Assembly: GCF_024448165.1 (NCBI RefSeq)
Contig: NZ_JAMOLN010000091.1
Span: forward strand, 1 to 37,986
Source: Streptomyces longispororuber
GTDB taxonomy: Bacteria; Actinomycetota; Actinomycetes; Streptomycetales; Streptomycetaceae
Direction: 5' to 3'
Length of the DNA stretch: 37,986 bases
Each line of letters starts with the position of its first letter. The stretch's first letter is position 1. Of the stretch, positions 1-7,993 are shown one piece after another. A model generated the notes under the pieces. That model had not been told where the DNA came from, did not search any database, and saw only the letters and a list, made by a program, of their open reading frames with translations. Made by a program: the position numbers and the translations under genes.

Positions 1-692
1 TCGGGCCCGGGGTCCGCGCCCAGGCGGTCCACCAGGTCGCGGCGGACGTGGTCGTAGGCGGCGAGGGCCTCCGCCGGGCGGCCCGCGTCGCGCAGGGCGC
101 GCAGGCGGAGCGCCTGGAGCGGCTCGTCCAGGGGGTGCGCGTCGCACAGCGCGGTCAGCTCCGGCAGCACGGTGTCGGCGAGGCCGAGCGCGAGCCGGGC
201 CGCGAGCCGGGTGCGGCGCGCGTCGAGCTGCCGGGCGTCCCAGCGGGCCGCCTCCGCCGTGCGGTCGGGCAGATCGGCGAGCGCGGGCCCGTGCCACAGG
301 GCGAGCGCGTCGTCGAGCAGGTCGGCGGCCTTGGCGGCGTTGCCGTCGGCGTGGGCGCGGGCGCCGTCGCCGGTGAGCCGCTCGAAGCGGAACAGGTCGA
401 TGTCGTCGGGCGCCGCGGTCAGCCGGTACCCGCCGTCGGCGGAGGCGATCGCCCCGCTGCCCAGGGCCCGGCGCAGCCGGCCGATCAGCGCCTGCAGTGC
501 GCCCGGCGCGTCCGCGGGCGGCTCGGCGCCCCACACCTCGTCGACGAGCACGGCCGCGGGCACGGTCCGCCCGGGCCGCAGGGCGAGCACCGTGAGCAGG
601 GCGCGCAGCCGCGCCCCGCCGACCGGGACGGCCGTGCCGTCGTCGCGGATTGCCTGGGTGGTGCCGAGGATGCGGTAGCGCACGGGCCCCAT
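1..692 (-). CDS. SARP/AfsR-type transcriptional regulator, N-terminal part (runs off window)
   Basis: The protein begins MGPVRYRILGTTQAI. Its first ~95 residues read as an OmpR-like winged helix, with the LRALLTVLALRPGRTVP and VWGAEPPADAPGALQALIGRLRRAL segments typical of SARP DNA-binding domains. A bacterial transcriptional activator domain (BTAD) follows to the window edge, ending in LRALRDAGRPAEALAAYDHVRRDL. SARPs usually activate secondary metabolism or development by binding direct repeats near promoters. The remainder of the protein is outside the window, so I cannot say whether it is a small SARP or a large AfsR-like protein with NB-ARC and TPR parts. It is divergent from the M50 protease gene. 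The start is the ATG at 692; GGGGACA lies just upstream as a possible ribosome site. Confidence 0.85.
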   Translation of the reverse strand, partial: MGPVRYRILGTTQAIRDDGTAVPVGGARLRALLTVLALRPGRTVPAAVLVDEVWGAEPPADAPGALQALIGRLRRALGSGAIASADGGYRLTAAPDDIDLFRFERLTGDGARAHADGNAAKAADLLDDALALWHGPALADLPDRTAEAARWDARQLDARRTRLAARLALGLADTVLPELTALCDAHPLDEPLQALRLRALRDAGRPAEALAAYDHVRRDLVDRLGADPGP

Positions 693-765
693 TGTCCCCG
701 GTCCCGCGCGCGGCGGACGCCGGGTGCGCCGGGAGCGGAACCGGAACGCCGTCGTGGCACGTTCT

Positions 766-777
766 CGTCGTACGACG
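766..777. promoter_or_regulatory. 12-bp perfect palindrome in divergent promoter region
   Basis: CGTCGTACGACG is a perfect palindrome between the SARP gene and the M50 protease gene. It could be a regulator site for either promoter. No further support is visible. Confidence 0.3.
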
Positions 778-796
778 GGTACGTTCGGTCACGCCA

Positions 797-837
797 CCGA
801 CCGACCACCGACCGACCACCGACCGACCACCGACCCA
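797..837. repeat. 11-bp tandem repeat (3 full copies plus a partial fourth)
   Basis: The unit CCGACCGACCA occurs perfectly at 797-807, 808-818 and 819-829, followed by CCGACCCA to 837. It lies directly upstream of the M50 protease start at 860, so it would be in or beside the 5' untranslated region. The function is unknown. Confidence 0.85.
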
Positions 838-859
838 GCGAATCCGGGAGTCCCACCCC

Positions 860-1663
860 ATGACCACCGCCACATCCCGGCGCGGCGACAGCCGGATCAG
901 CCCCGTCTTCCTCGGCATCGTCGCGGTCACGGCCGTGTCCGGCTGGGCGGTGTGGACGGACTACGCCTCACAGCCCGGCTTCGCCGTCTTCCTGTTCGTG
1001 ACGGCGGCCTGGATCGTCTCGCTCTGCCTGCACGAGTACGCGCACGCGCGCACCGCCCTGCACAGCGGCGACATCTCGATCGGCGCGAAGGGCTATCTGA
1101 CCCTGAACCCGCTGAAGTACACCCACGCCCTGCTCAGCATCGTGCTGCCGGTCCTCTTCGTGATCATGGGCGGGATCGGCCTGCCCGGTGGCGCCGTCTT
1201 CATCGAGCGGGGGCGCATCCAGGGGCGCTGGAAGCACAGCCTGATCTCGGCGGCGGGCCCGCTGACGAACGTGCTGTTCGCGGTGGTCTGCACGGCCCCG
1301 TTCTGGCTGGACGCGCTGGACGGGGTGCCCGACACGTTCCGCTACGCGCTGGCGTTCCTGGCCCTGCTCCAGGTGACCGCGGCGATCCTGAACTTCCTGC
1401 CGGTGCCGGGCCTGGACGGATACGGCGTGATCGAGCCCTGGCTCTCGTACAGGATCAAGCGCCAGGTGGAGCCGTTCGCACCGTTCGGTCTGCTCGCGGT
1501 GTTCGCCGTGCTGTGGATCCCGGAGGTGAACCAGTGGTTCTTCGACGTGATCGACGCCGTGCTGCGCTCGCTGGGCGTGCACGACTGGGACACGTACTGG
1601 GGCCAGCGCTTCTACCGCTTCTGGGAAGGGACGCCGGAGATCCCGACGTTCACACAGCCGTAG
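860..1663 (+). CDS. M50 family site-2-type membrane metalloprotease
   Basis: A 267-residue multi-pass membrane protein. The zinc motif HEYAH sits at residues 58-62 inside a hydrophobic helix, and the second conserved motif PVPGLDGYG (D186) is near residue 185. Together these are the zinc ligands of M50 (site-2 protease/SpoIVFB-like) peptidases. Members cut transmembrane substrates, such as anti-sigma factors, within the membrane; this protein's substrate is not known. No PDZ domain is visible, so it is the small SpoIVFB/Rip3-like form, without an obvious CBS domain. Start ATG 860 has GGGAG 9 bases upstream. The open frame extends further upstream but that part overlaps the tandem repeat and has no membrane character. 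Its 3' end overlaps the convergent small membrane gene by 14 bases. Confidence 0.88.
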   Translation: MTTATSRRGDSRISPVFLGIVAVTAVSGWAVWTDYASQPGFAVFLFVTAAWIVSLCLHEYAHARTALHSGDISIGAKGYLTLNPLKYTHALLSIVLPVLFVIMGGIGLPGGAVFIERGRIQGRWKHSLISAAGPLTNVLFAVVCTAPFWLDALDGVPDTFRYALAFLALLQVTAAILNFLPVPGLDGYGVIEPWLSYRIKRQVEPFAPFGLLAVFAVLWIPEVNQWFFDVIDAVLRSLGVHDWDTYWGQRFYRFWEGTPEIPTFTQP

Positions 1664-1844
1664 TCGAACCCGCGGCGCGCTTCTCGGCCCTCGCCTTGCG
1701 CACGTAGAACCACGCCATGTTCGACGTGATCCCGGCCATCAGCACCCAGACGACCCCGAGGAAGCTGCCCTGGACGAAGGAGACCACCGCGGCGACGACG
1801 GCGAGGACGCAGACGAGGGAAGCGAAGAGGGCGATGCGGGGCAT
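1650..1844 (-). CDS. Small membrane protein, 64 residues
   Basis: The protein starts MPRIALFASLVCVLAVV and has two hydrophobic stretches (about residues 5-25 and 28-47), then a short positively charged tail (VRKARAEKRAAGS). It is predicted to be a two-pass membrane protein of unknown function. It lies downstream of the F420:NADPH reductase gene on the same strand with an 86-base gap, so it may be separately transcribed. Its stop lies inside the last codons of the convergent M50 gene. The start was chosen at the first ATG that begins the hydrophobic segment. Confidence 0.65.
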   Translation of the reverse strand: MPRIALFASLVCVLAVVAAVVSFVQGSFLGVVWVLMAGITSNMAWFYVRKARAEKRAAGSTTAV

Positions 1845-1930
1845 GGGGTCGGCTCCAATACGGACACGTACGGCACGGCGGTGTTTCGCCGACCAGTGTC
1901 CCCCATGCCCCGGCCACGCCGGAACGCGCC

Positions 1931-2656
1931 CTAGATGTCCGTGACGCGCAGCCCCGCGTGGGCCTTGTAGCGGCGGTTCACCGAGATCAGGTTGGCGACG
2001 AGGGACTCGACCTGGTGGGCGTTTCGCAGCCGGCCCGCGAAGACGCCGCGCATGCCGGGGATGCGGGCGGCCAGGGCCTGGACGACGTCCGTGTCCGCGC
2101 GGGACTCGCCGAGGACCATCACGTCGGTGTCGATCTCGTCGATGGCCGGGTCGGCCAGCAGCACCGCCGAGAGGTGGTGGAAGGCGGCCGTGACCCGGGA
2201 GTCCGGCAGGAGCGCCGCGGCCTGCTCGGCCGCGCTGCCCTCCTCGGGCTTCAGCGCGTAGGCGCCCTTCTTGTCGAAGCCGAGCGGGTTGACGCAGTCG
2301 ACGACGATCTTGCCGGCGAGGTCCTCGCGCAGGGCCTCGAGGGTGGCGCCGTGGCCGTCCCAGGGCACGGCGACGATGACGATGTCGCTGCGTCGCGCGC
2401 ACTCGGCGTTGTCGGCGCCCTCGATGCCCAGGCCGTGCTCGTTGAGTTCGTCGGCGGCGGCCTGCGCGCGCTCGGCGGCGCGGGAGCCGAGGATCACCTT
2501 CTGGCCCGCGCGGGCCAGCCGGTAGGCGAGGCCCTTGCCCTGCGGGCCGGTGCCGCCGAGCACGCCGACGACGAGCCCGGACACGTCGGGCAGCTCCCAG
2601 GGGTCCTTGGCCGGCGCCTTCGGCGCGGCGTTCTGTGCGCTGTCGCTGGTAGTCAT
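1931..2656 (-). CDS. npdG: NADPH-dependent F420 reductase (F420H2:NADP+ oxidoreductase)
   Basis: A 241-residue protein. The N-terminal dinucleotide-binding site is VGVLGGTGPQGKGLAYRLA (about residues 30-48), followed by GSR after strand 2, the usual contact for the NADP 2'-phosphate. The later segments IVIVAVPWDG, DCVNPLGFDKKG and FHHLSAVLL match the Fno/NpdG family. It moves hydride between F420 and NADP, supplying reduced F420 to F420-dependent enzymes in the cytoplasm. A proline-rich N-terminal tail of about 25 residues precedes the fold. It starts 13 bases after the sialidase stop, so the two are probably co-transcribed although no biochemical link is evident. Start ATG 2656 has only a weak AAGGTCA ribosome site. 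Confidence 0.9.
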   Translation of the reverse strand: MTTSDSAQNAAPKAPAKDPWELPDVSGLVVGVLGGTGPQGKGLAYRLARAGQKVILGSRAAERAQAAADELNEHGLGIEGADNAECARRSDIVIVAVPWDGHGATLEALREDLAGKIVVDCVNPLGFDKKGAYALKPEEGSAAEQAAALLPDSRVTAAFHHLSAVLLADPAIDEIDTDVMVLGESRADTDVVQALAARIPGMRGVFAGRLRNAHQVESLVANLISVNRRYKAHAGLRVTDI

Positions 2657-2669
2657 GCAGTGACCTTAC

Positions 2670-3827
2670 TCAGGCGTACGGGCGGGTGAGCGAGGCCACC
2701 GGGATCCGCCGGAACGTGATCGTCTCGTACGCGGAGAAGTCGCCGGTCTCGTAGAGCAGCCCGACGGTGGCGGGGTCGACGCGGACCAGGTCGGAGTAGG
2801 CGGCGGGCAGGCCGTCGACGGTGTGCGCGGGCTGCCAGGTGACGCCGCCGTCGAGGCTGCGGCGGACGGTCATCAGGGCGCGGAAGCCGGGGTCGGCCGG
2901 GCCCGAGTACAGCAGCACGTCCGGGTCGCCGGGTTCGTCGAGCTGCAGCAGGCTGCCCTCGACGACGGGCCCGACGAGCCCCGCCTGCGGCCGGAAGGGC
3001 TTCACCAGGCGTTCGCCGCCGTCGAGGGAGTGGGCGTCGGCGCGGGTGCCGGGTGCCGGTGAGTCGTTGCGGGTGTTGAAGTAGAGCCGCCCGTCGGGGA
3101 GTTGGGCGGCGGTGGTCTCGTTCGCGTTCACGTAGCCGTCGGGATCGTCGTCGGCGTAGCCGATCCGCCACGTCGCGCCGTCGTCGTCGCTGAGGAGGCA
3201 GTGGCCGCCGTTGTAGCGGCCCTCGGTGCCGTTGTCGCTGCCGGTCGGCGGCAGCGAGTGGTTGGCGGGGACGACGATCCGGCCCTCGCGGGTGCGCAGC
3301 GCGTGGCCGGGGGTGGTGGCGTACCAGCGCCAGTCCGCCCGCTTCACCCGGTCGGTGATCTCGCGGGCCGGCGCCCAGGTGAGGCCGGAGTCGTCGCTGT
3401 GGGTGACCCAGACGCGGCGGCCGTCGGCGGCGGAGACCCGTCCGCGCCGGATGGCGTCCTCGGTCGCGGCGGCCGCGTTGCGGACGTGGACGAGCAGGAC
3501 GCGGCCGGAGGGCAGCACGACGGGGGCCGGATTGCCCGCCAGGTCACGGCCGTTGGCGGCGGCGACGCGCAGCGGCCCCCAGGTCCGCCCGCCGTCGGCC
3601 GAGCGGCGCACCACCACGTCGATGTCGCCGAAGTCCTCGCGGGAGCCGACGCGACCCTCGCAGAAAGCGAGGAGGGTGCCGTCGGTCGTCCGCACGACGG
3701 CGGGGATGCGGAAACTGGCGTAGCCGTCGTCCCCCGCACGGAACGGCACTGAGGTCTCTGGCTGCTCGGGGTGCTCTGGCTGCTCTGGCTGCTCGGGGTG
3801 CTCTGCGGTGACGGACATGCCCGCCAT
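2670..3827 (-). CDS. Exo-alpha-sialidase (BNR/Asp-box family), no signal peptide
   Basis: About 385 residues. It carries FRIP at residues 39-42 (first arginine of the sialidase triad), DFGDID (the acid/base aspartate region) and several Asp boxes: SADGGRTW, SDDSGLTW, SDDDGATW, SLDGGVTW. The C-terminal YSDLVRVDPATVGLLYE carries the conserved tyrosine/glutamate region. It should release terminal sialic acids from glycans. The N-terminus is a Pro-Glu-Gln/His repeat, not a secretion signal, so the enzyme looks cytoplasmic or is exported by another route. Starts are ambiguous: ATG 3827 (GGTGGG upstream), ATG 3818, or GTG 3836. It is followed closely by npdG. Confidence 0.85.
   Translation of the reverse strand: MAGMSVTAEHPEQPEQPEHPEQPETSVPFRAGDDGYASFRIPAVVRTTDGTLLAFCEGRVGSREDFGDIDVVVRRSADGGRTWGPLRVAAANGRDLAGNPAPVVLPSGRVLLVHVRNAAAATEDAIRRGRVSAADGRRVWVTHSDDSGLTWAPAREITDRVKRADWRWYATTPGHALRTREGRIVVPANHSLPPTGSDNGTEGRYNGGHCLLSDDDGATWRIGYADDDPDGYVNANETTAAQLPDGRLYFNTRNDSPAPGTRADAHSLDGGERLVKPFRPQAGLVGPVVEGSLLQLDEPGDPDVLLYSGPADPGFRALMTVRRSLDGGVTWQPAHTVDGLPAAYSDLVRVDPATVGLLYETGDFSAYETITFRRIPVASLTRPYA
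3759..3806. repeat. Short-period repeat encoding Pro-Glu-Gln/His repeats
   Basis: On the plus strand, GGCTGCTC / GGGGTGCTCT units recur with a 9-base rhythm. They encode the N-terminal EHPEQPEQPEHPEQPE of the sialidase. This kind of stretch can change length by slippage. Confidence 0.7.
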
Positions 3828-3970
3828 GCTTCCCACCGAAGATAACTCGGGGTGAACTCCGGCTGTCCGCAGTGCCGTTCAGCACACCGAGCCGCCACCC
3901 GCGCACCCGTACGGGCGGTCTTCCGGCGAACGCCCGCTCCCGGGACGGCTCGTGGGGCACCATGCGCCCC

Positions 3971-4582
3971 ATGGACGCCGTACGAGTAGCGCTGCTGCGC
4001 GAGGTCCTCGCCGGTACGGAGTGGCCCGCCGCCACCCGTCGTCTCGCGGGGGCGCTGCGGTCCTCGGTGGGTGCGCACGGCGGTGGGCTCCTGCTGGTGG
4101 GCACCGAGGAGTACGAGCCCTGGCACCTGGCGGCGCACCTGGTCGACGAGGCGGCCTGGTCCGGTACGCCCGAGCTGTCGCCGACGCTGGTCCGCCACGC
4201 GGCACGGCCCGGCGATCCGGCGCACCTCGCGGTCGGTCTCGGCCGGCTCGCGGCGGCCCGCCGCGGCGAGACGCTCCTGGTGGTGACGCCCGACGTGGTG
4301 GGCGCTCCACTGCTGGAGCGGGTGCACGACGCCCGCCGGTCGGGGGCGACGGTGCTCGCCCTGGACGCGGGTCCCGCCGGCAACGCCGATCTGCACGCGC
4401 TGGCCCACGACGCGCTGACCGTGCCCGGCGACACCGACCTCGATCTCGACACCGTGCAGCACCTGGTCAGCGCGGCGGCCGGGGAGAACGCGATGCCGGC
4501 GCCGCGCAGCCGGCGCCGGTTCCGCGACCGGCTGTCCCGCCTCGCGGACCAGCTGACGGCGCCGCCGCCGGCCCGCTGGTGA
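3971..4582 (+). CDS. Conserved protein of unknown function, ~203 residues
   Basis: The protein begins MDAVRVALLREVLAGTEWPAA and continues LLLVGTEEYEPWHLAAHLVDEAAW. It alternates short hydrophobic strands with Ala-rich helices and has a strongly basic C-terminus (SRRRFRDRLSRL). There is no signal peptide, membrane segment or recognised catalytic motif. The pattern suggests an alpha/beta cytosolic protein. I recognise it only as a type common in Streptomyces and assign no function. ATG 3962, nine bases earlier in frame, is an alternative start; GTGGGGC lies just before it. It is divergent from the sialidase and followed by the MFS gene 49 bases later. Confidence 0.7.
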   Translation: MDAVRVALLREVLAGTEWPAATRRLAGALRSSVGAHGGGLLLVGTEEYEPWHLAAHLVDEAAWSGTPELSPTLVRHAARPGDPAHLAVGLGRLAAARRGETLLVVTPDVVGAPLLERVHDARRSGATVLALDAGPAGNADLHALAHDALTVPGDTDLDLDTVQHLVSAAAGENAMPAPRSRRRFRDRLSRLADQLTAPPPARW

Positions 4583-4631
4583 GACAAATCCGCTTGTCAG
4601 GGCCGTCCCTGCCGACCGAGCATGGGCGCTT

Positions 4632-5933
4632 GTGTCCCGAAAGCTCTCCGCGCTGCTCCCCGACCTGACTCCCTGGCGATCCGTCCGGGACTTCCGGCTG
4701 CTCTGGGTGCAGGGCCTCGTCACGTACTTCGGCAGCTTCATGGCGATGGTCGCCCTGCCGCTGCAGATCAAGGACCTGACGGACTCACCGCTCGCGGTCG
4801 GCGCGATGGGCGCGGTCGAGCTGGTGCCGCTGGTGGTGTGCGGGCTGTACGGCGGGGCGCTCGCCGACGCCGTCGACCGCCGCCGGGTGATCCTGTGGAC
4901 GGAGGCGGGCCTCGGCTGTCTGGCGCTCGTCCTGCTGGTGAACGCCCTGCTGCCGGACCCGCTGCTGTGGCCGCTGTACGTCGTGGCAGCCGCGGTCTCC
5001 GGACTGGCGGGCCTGCAGCGCCCGGCGCTCGACTCGCTGATCGCCCGGATCGTCCCGCACGACCAGCTGCCCGCGGCCGCGGCCCTCAACTCGCTGCGCT
5101 GGAACGTGGGCGCGATCGCGGGCCCGGCGCTCGCCGGTGTCGTCGTCGCCTACGCGGGCCACGCCTGCGCGTACGCCGTGACGGTCGTCGGCTTCGCCGT
5201 CTCGGTGTCCCTGTGCACGCGCCTCGCGCCCGCCCCCGCCTCGCACGACGCGACGAAGCCGTCCCTGCGCTCGCTGGCCGAGGGGGCGCGGTACGCGTGG
5301 TCGCGGCCGGTGCTCCTCGGCACGTACGCGATCGACATGGCGGCGATGTTCTTCGCGTTCCCGAACACGATCTTCCCGTTCCTCGCGGACGAGCTGGACG
5401 CGGACTGGTCGCTCGGCCTCATGTACGCGGCGGGCGCGGTCGGTTCGCTGCTGTGCTCGCTCACCAGCGGCTGGACGTCACGGGTGCACCGGCACGGGCT
5501 GCTCGTGGTGGGCGGCGCCGCCGCGTGGGGCCTGGCCGTCGCGGCGGCCGGCTGGTTCTCGAACGTCTGGCTGGTGCTGCTCTGCCTCGCGGCCGCCGGG
5601 GCGGGCGACATGGTCAGTGGCCTCGGCCGCTCCACGATCTGGAACCAGACGATCCCGGACGCGCTGCGCGGCCGTCTCGCCGGCATCGAGGTCCTCTCGT
5701 ACAGCGTCGGCCCGCAGCTGGGCCAGCTCCGCGCGGGTGCCGCGGCCGGCTGGACCGGCACCCGGTCGGCGATCTGGTCGGGCGGCGTGGCCTGTGTCGC
5801 CTCGGTGGCGGCGCTCGCGGCCGTGCTCCCGAAGATCCTCACGTACGACGCCAGGACCGACGAGCACGCGGAGGCGCGGCGCGACGAACACGAGGCGGCC
5901 CTCCGGGCGGCCGGTGGTCGGCCCGCGGCCTGA
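4632..5933 (+). CDS. MFS transporter, EntS-like (MFS_3) exporter
   Basis: A 433-residue protein with about 12 hydrophobic helices. The segment ADAVDRRRVILWTEAGL in the loop between helices 2 and 3 is the major-facilitator signature. RPALDSLIARIVPHDQLPAAAALNSLRWNVGAIAGPALAG is typical of the EntS/MFS_3 group, which includes siderophore and macrolide exporters. It ends in a charged cytoplasmic tail (EHAEARRDEHEAALRAAGGR). The start is GTG 4632 (MSRKLSALLPDLTPWRSVRDFRLLW). Despite the EntS resemblance there is no iron box upstream, so I do not assign it to the iron regulon. The substrate is unknown. Confidence 0.85.
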   Translation: MSRKLSALLPDLTPWRSVRDFRLLWVQGLVTYFGSFMAMVALPLQIKDLTDSPLAVGAMGAVELVPLVVCGLYGGALADAVDRRRVILWTEAGLGCLALVLLVNALLPDPLLWPLYVVAAAVSGLAGLQRPALDSLIARIVPHDQLPAAAALNSLRWNVGAIAGPALAGVVVAYAGHACAYAVTVVGFAVSVSLCTRLAPAPASHDATKPSLRSLAEGARYAWSRPVLLGTYAIDMAAMFFAFPNTIFPFLADELDADWSLGLMYAAGAVGSLLCSLTSGWTSRVHRHGLLVVGGAAAWGLAVAAAGWFSNVWLVLLCLAAAGAGDMVSGLGRSTIWNQTIPDALRGRLAGIEVLSYSVGPQLGQLRAGAAAGWTGTRSAIWSGGVACVASVAALAAVLPKILTYDARTDEHAEARRDEHEAALRAAGGRPAA

Positions 5934-5944
5934 GCCACCCGTAC

Positions 5945-5980
5945 CGCGGGGGCGGCCGGCGCGGGCCGGCCGCCCCCGCG
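5945..5980. terminator. 16-bp perfect hairpin between convergent genes
   Basis: Left arm 5945-5960 and right arm 5965-5980 are perfect reverse complements around a 4-base loop. It lies between the stops of the MFS gene and the SPOR-like gene, so it could act as a two-way terminator. There is no T-run on either side. Confidence 0.65.
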
Positions 5981-5986
5981 TCCTGC

Positions 5987-6226
5987 CTACTCCCGGGCGT
6001 CGTCGTCCTCGCCGCGCGCCGCGACGTCGTGCCACCGCGGGTCGTTCTCCCACGTGAGGTTGCGCTCGTGGGCGGTGGCCATCGCGTGCTCCGCCTCCTC
6101 ACGGGACGCGTACGGTCCGAACCGGTCCTTGGCGGGGCACTCGGGCCCCTCCTCGACCTTCTGGTGCTCCAGGCAGTAGTACCACTCGCCCGGCTTCCCG
6201 ACGGTCCGCTTCTTGAACAGGGCCAC
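5987..6226 (-). CDS. Small SPOR-like domain protein, 79 residues
   Basis: The sequence MALFKKRTVGKPGEWYYCLEHQKVEEG is followed by RFGPYASREEAEHAMATAHERN. An aromatic strand leading into G-P-Y/F-x-s-r-e-e-A resembles the sporulation-related (SPOR) fold and similar small streptomycete proteins. Cysteines at 18 and about 30 lie close together and could bind metal or form a disulfide. There is no signal peptide. It is cytoplasmic and of unknown function. Start GTG 6226 has GGAG upstream. It is divergent from map. Confidence 0.7.
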   Translation of the reverse strand: MALFKKRTVGKPGEWYYCLEHQKVEEGPECPAKDRFGPYASREEAEHAMATAHERNLTWENDPRWHDVAARGEDDDARE

Positions 6227-6293
6227 GGCCGACTCCTCTCCTCAGAACGCTCATGGCCATGGTCCCCCACTGCCGCTCGTTACACTCGCTGGC

Positions 6294-7166
6294 ATGTCTG
6301 GCCAGTCGCAGTCGTCGCCCGCGCTCCTCGTACCGGGGGAACAGTCCCCCCTCCGCACCGTGCCCGGGAACATCCGGCGCCCCGAGTACGTCGGCAAGCC
6401 CGCGCCGACTCCCTACAAGGGCCCCGAGGTGCAGACCCCGGAGACGATCGAGGCGATGCGGATCGCCGGGCGGATCGCCGCGCAGGCCATGGGCGAGGCG
6501 GCCAAGGCCATCGCGCCGGGCGTCACCACGGACGAGCTGGACCGGATCGCGCACGCGTACATGTGCGACCATGGCGCCTATCCCTCCACCCTCGGCTACC
6601 GCGGCTTCCCCAAGTCGCTGTGCACGAGCGTCAACGAGGTCATCTGCCACGGCATCCCCGACTCCACGGTGCTGCGCGACGGCGACATCATCAACCTCGA
6701 CGTGACGGCGTACATCGGCGGCGTGCACGGCGACAACAACGCCACGTACCTGGTCGGCGACGTCGACGAGGAGTCGACGCTGCTCGTCGAGCGGACGCGC
6801 GAGTCGCTCAACCGCGCCATCAAGGCCGTCAAGCCGGGCCGCCAGATCAACATCATCGGCCGGGTCATCGAGTCGTACGCCAAGCGCTTCGGCTACGGGG
6901 TCGTGCGTGACTTCACCGGCCACGGCATCAACTCCTCGTTCCACAGCGGCCTGATCGTCCCGCACTACGACAGCCCGCACGCGACGACCGTGATCCAGCC
7001 GGGGATGACGTTCACGATCGAGCCGATGCTGACGCTCGGCACGTACGAGTACGACATGTGGGCCGACGGCTGGACGGTCGTGACCAAGGACCGCAAGCGC
7101 ACGGCCCAGTTCGAGCACACGCTGGTGGTCACGGAGACCGGCGCGGAGATCCTCACGCTGCCGTAG
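6294..7166 (+). CDS. map: Type I methionine aminopeptidase
   Basis: A 290-residue protein. It removes the initiator methionine from nascent proteins in the cytoplasm. The five metal ligands are visible: D136 (NLDVTAY), D147 (VHGDNN), H210 (FTGHGI), E243 (TIEPM) and E274 (QFEHT). The N-terminal ~40 residues, rich in proline (RTVPGNIRRPEYVGKPAPTPYKGPE), are the extension seen in actinobacterial MetAP1c. Start ATG 6294 fits homologue length. Streptomycetes often have more than one map paralogue, so which copy this is cannot be told. A strong terminator follows. Confidence 0.95.
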   Translation: MSGQSQSSPALLVPGEQSPLRTVPGNIRRPEYVGKPAPTPYKGPEVQTPETIEAMRIAGRIAAQAMGEAAKAIAPGVTTDELDRIAHAYMCDHGAYPSTLGYRGFPKSLCTSVNEVICHGIPDSTVLRDGDIINLDVTAYIGGVHGDNNATYLVGDVDEESTLLVERTRESLNRAIKAVKPGRQINIIGRVIESYAKRFGYGVVRDFTGHGINSSFHSGLIVPHYDSPHATTVIQPGMTFTIEPMLTLGTYEYDMWADGWTVVTKDRKRTAQFEHTLVVTETGAEILTLP

Positions 7167-7188
7167 TCCCGGCCCGCCCGCCGGCACG

Positions 7189-7212
7189 GCCCGCCCCCTT
7201 CGGGGGGCGGGC
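7189..7212 (+). terminator. Intrinsic terminator of map
   Basis: A perfect 10-bp GC stem (7189-7198 with 7203-7212) closes on a TTCG tetraloop and is followed directly by TTTCTCTTTGTG. It lies 23 bases after the map stop. Confidence 0.9.
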
Positions 7213-7296
7213 TTTCTCTTTGTGTTCCTCTTTACGTTCCCTTGATCGGGAATCCGGGTACGTTTTTACCGACAGGATGTCGGGAAAGCTGTTATG

Positions 7297-7315
7297 TTAG
7301 GTAAGCCTAACCTAC
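7297..7315. promoter_or_regulatory. Iron box (DtxR/IdeR/DmdR-type) upstream of heme oxygenase
   Basis: TTAGGTAAGCCTAACCTAC matches the 19-bp iron-box consensus TTAGGTTAGGCTAACCTAA at 16 positions, or 17 if position 10 is taken as C/G. It ends 24 bases before the heme oxygenase ATG. A TATGTT hexamer at 7293-7298 overlaps it and could be the -10, so repressor binding would block the promoter when iron is plentiful (inference). Confidence 0.88.
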
Positions 7316-7339
7316 CTAGAACCCGCCGGCGGAGGCCCC

Positions 7340-7990
7340 ATGGACACCCCGTTCTCCACTCTGATCCGCACTGCCTCGCACGAGCAGCACACCGAGGCGG
7401 AGACGTCGACGTTCATGAGCGACCTGCTGGGCGGGGCGCTGGGCGTGGACGCGTACGCGCGGTACACGGAGCAACTGTGGTTCGTGTACAGGGCACTTGA
7501 GGACGGCACAGAACGACTCGCGGACGACCCGGTCGCGGGTCCGTTCATCCAGGCGGAACTGCTGCGCGTGCCGGAGCTCGAGCGCGATCTGGCGCACCTG
7601 CGGGGCGCGGACTGGCGCGAGCGGGCCACGGCGCTGCCGGCCACGGCGGCGTACGCGGCGCGGGTCGAGGAGTGCGTCCTGAGCTGGCCCGCCGGCTACG
7701 TGGCGCACCACTACACCCGTTACCTGGGCGACCTGTCGGGCGGCCAGATCATCCGCGACAAGGCGGAGAAGACCTGGGGCTTCGCGCGCAAGGGCGACGG
7801 GGTGCGGTTCTACGTGTTCGAGCGAGTGGGGAACCCGGCGGCGTTCAAGCGGGGGTATCGCGAGCTGCTCGACCGGATCGGGGTGGACGAGCTGGAGAAG
7901 CAGCGGGTGGTGGCCGAGTGCAAGCGGGCCTTCGCCCTGAACACGGGGGTGTTCAGGGCGTTGGGCGAGGAGTTCTCCTCGGCCGCGTAG
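7340..7990 (+). CDS. hmuO: Biliverdin-producing heme oxygenase
   Basis: A 216-residue, all-helical protein. It opens heme to biliverdin, CO and Fe2+ in the cytoplasm. The proximal heme ligand region is ASHEQHTEAE (H17 likely) and the distal kink helix is LGDLSGGQIIR (GDLSGGQ 130-136), the heme oxygenase signature. Length is that of the HmuO/HO-1 family. Start ATG 7340 follows GGCGGAGGC. The iron box just upstream implies expression under iron limitation. This gives the intracellular step for heme brought in by HmuTUV at 33-36 kb. Confidence 0.93.
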   Translation: MDTPFSTLIRTASHEQHTEAETSTFMSDLLGGALGVDAYARYTEQLWFVYRALEDGTERLADDPVAGPFIQAELLRVPELERDLAHLRGADWRERATALPATAAYAARVEECVLSWPAGYVAHHYTRYLGDLSGGQIIRDKAEKTWGFARKGDGVRFYVFERVGNPAAFKRGYRELLDRIGVDELEKQRVVAECKRAFALNTGVFRALGEEFSSAA

Positions 7991-7993
7991 GAC

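Noticed and set aside
4583..4631. An iron box before the EntS-like MFS gene
   Set aside because: No TTAGG/CCTAA-type palindrome is present, so the exporter was not placed in the iron regulon.
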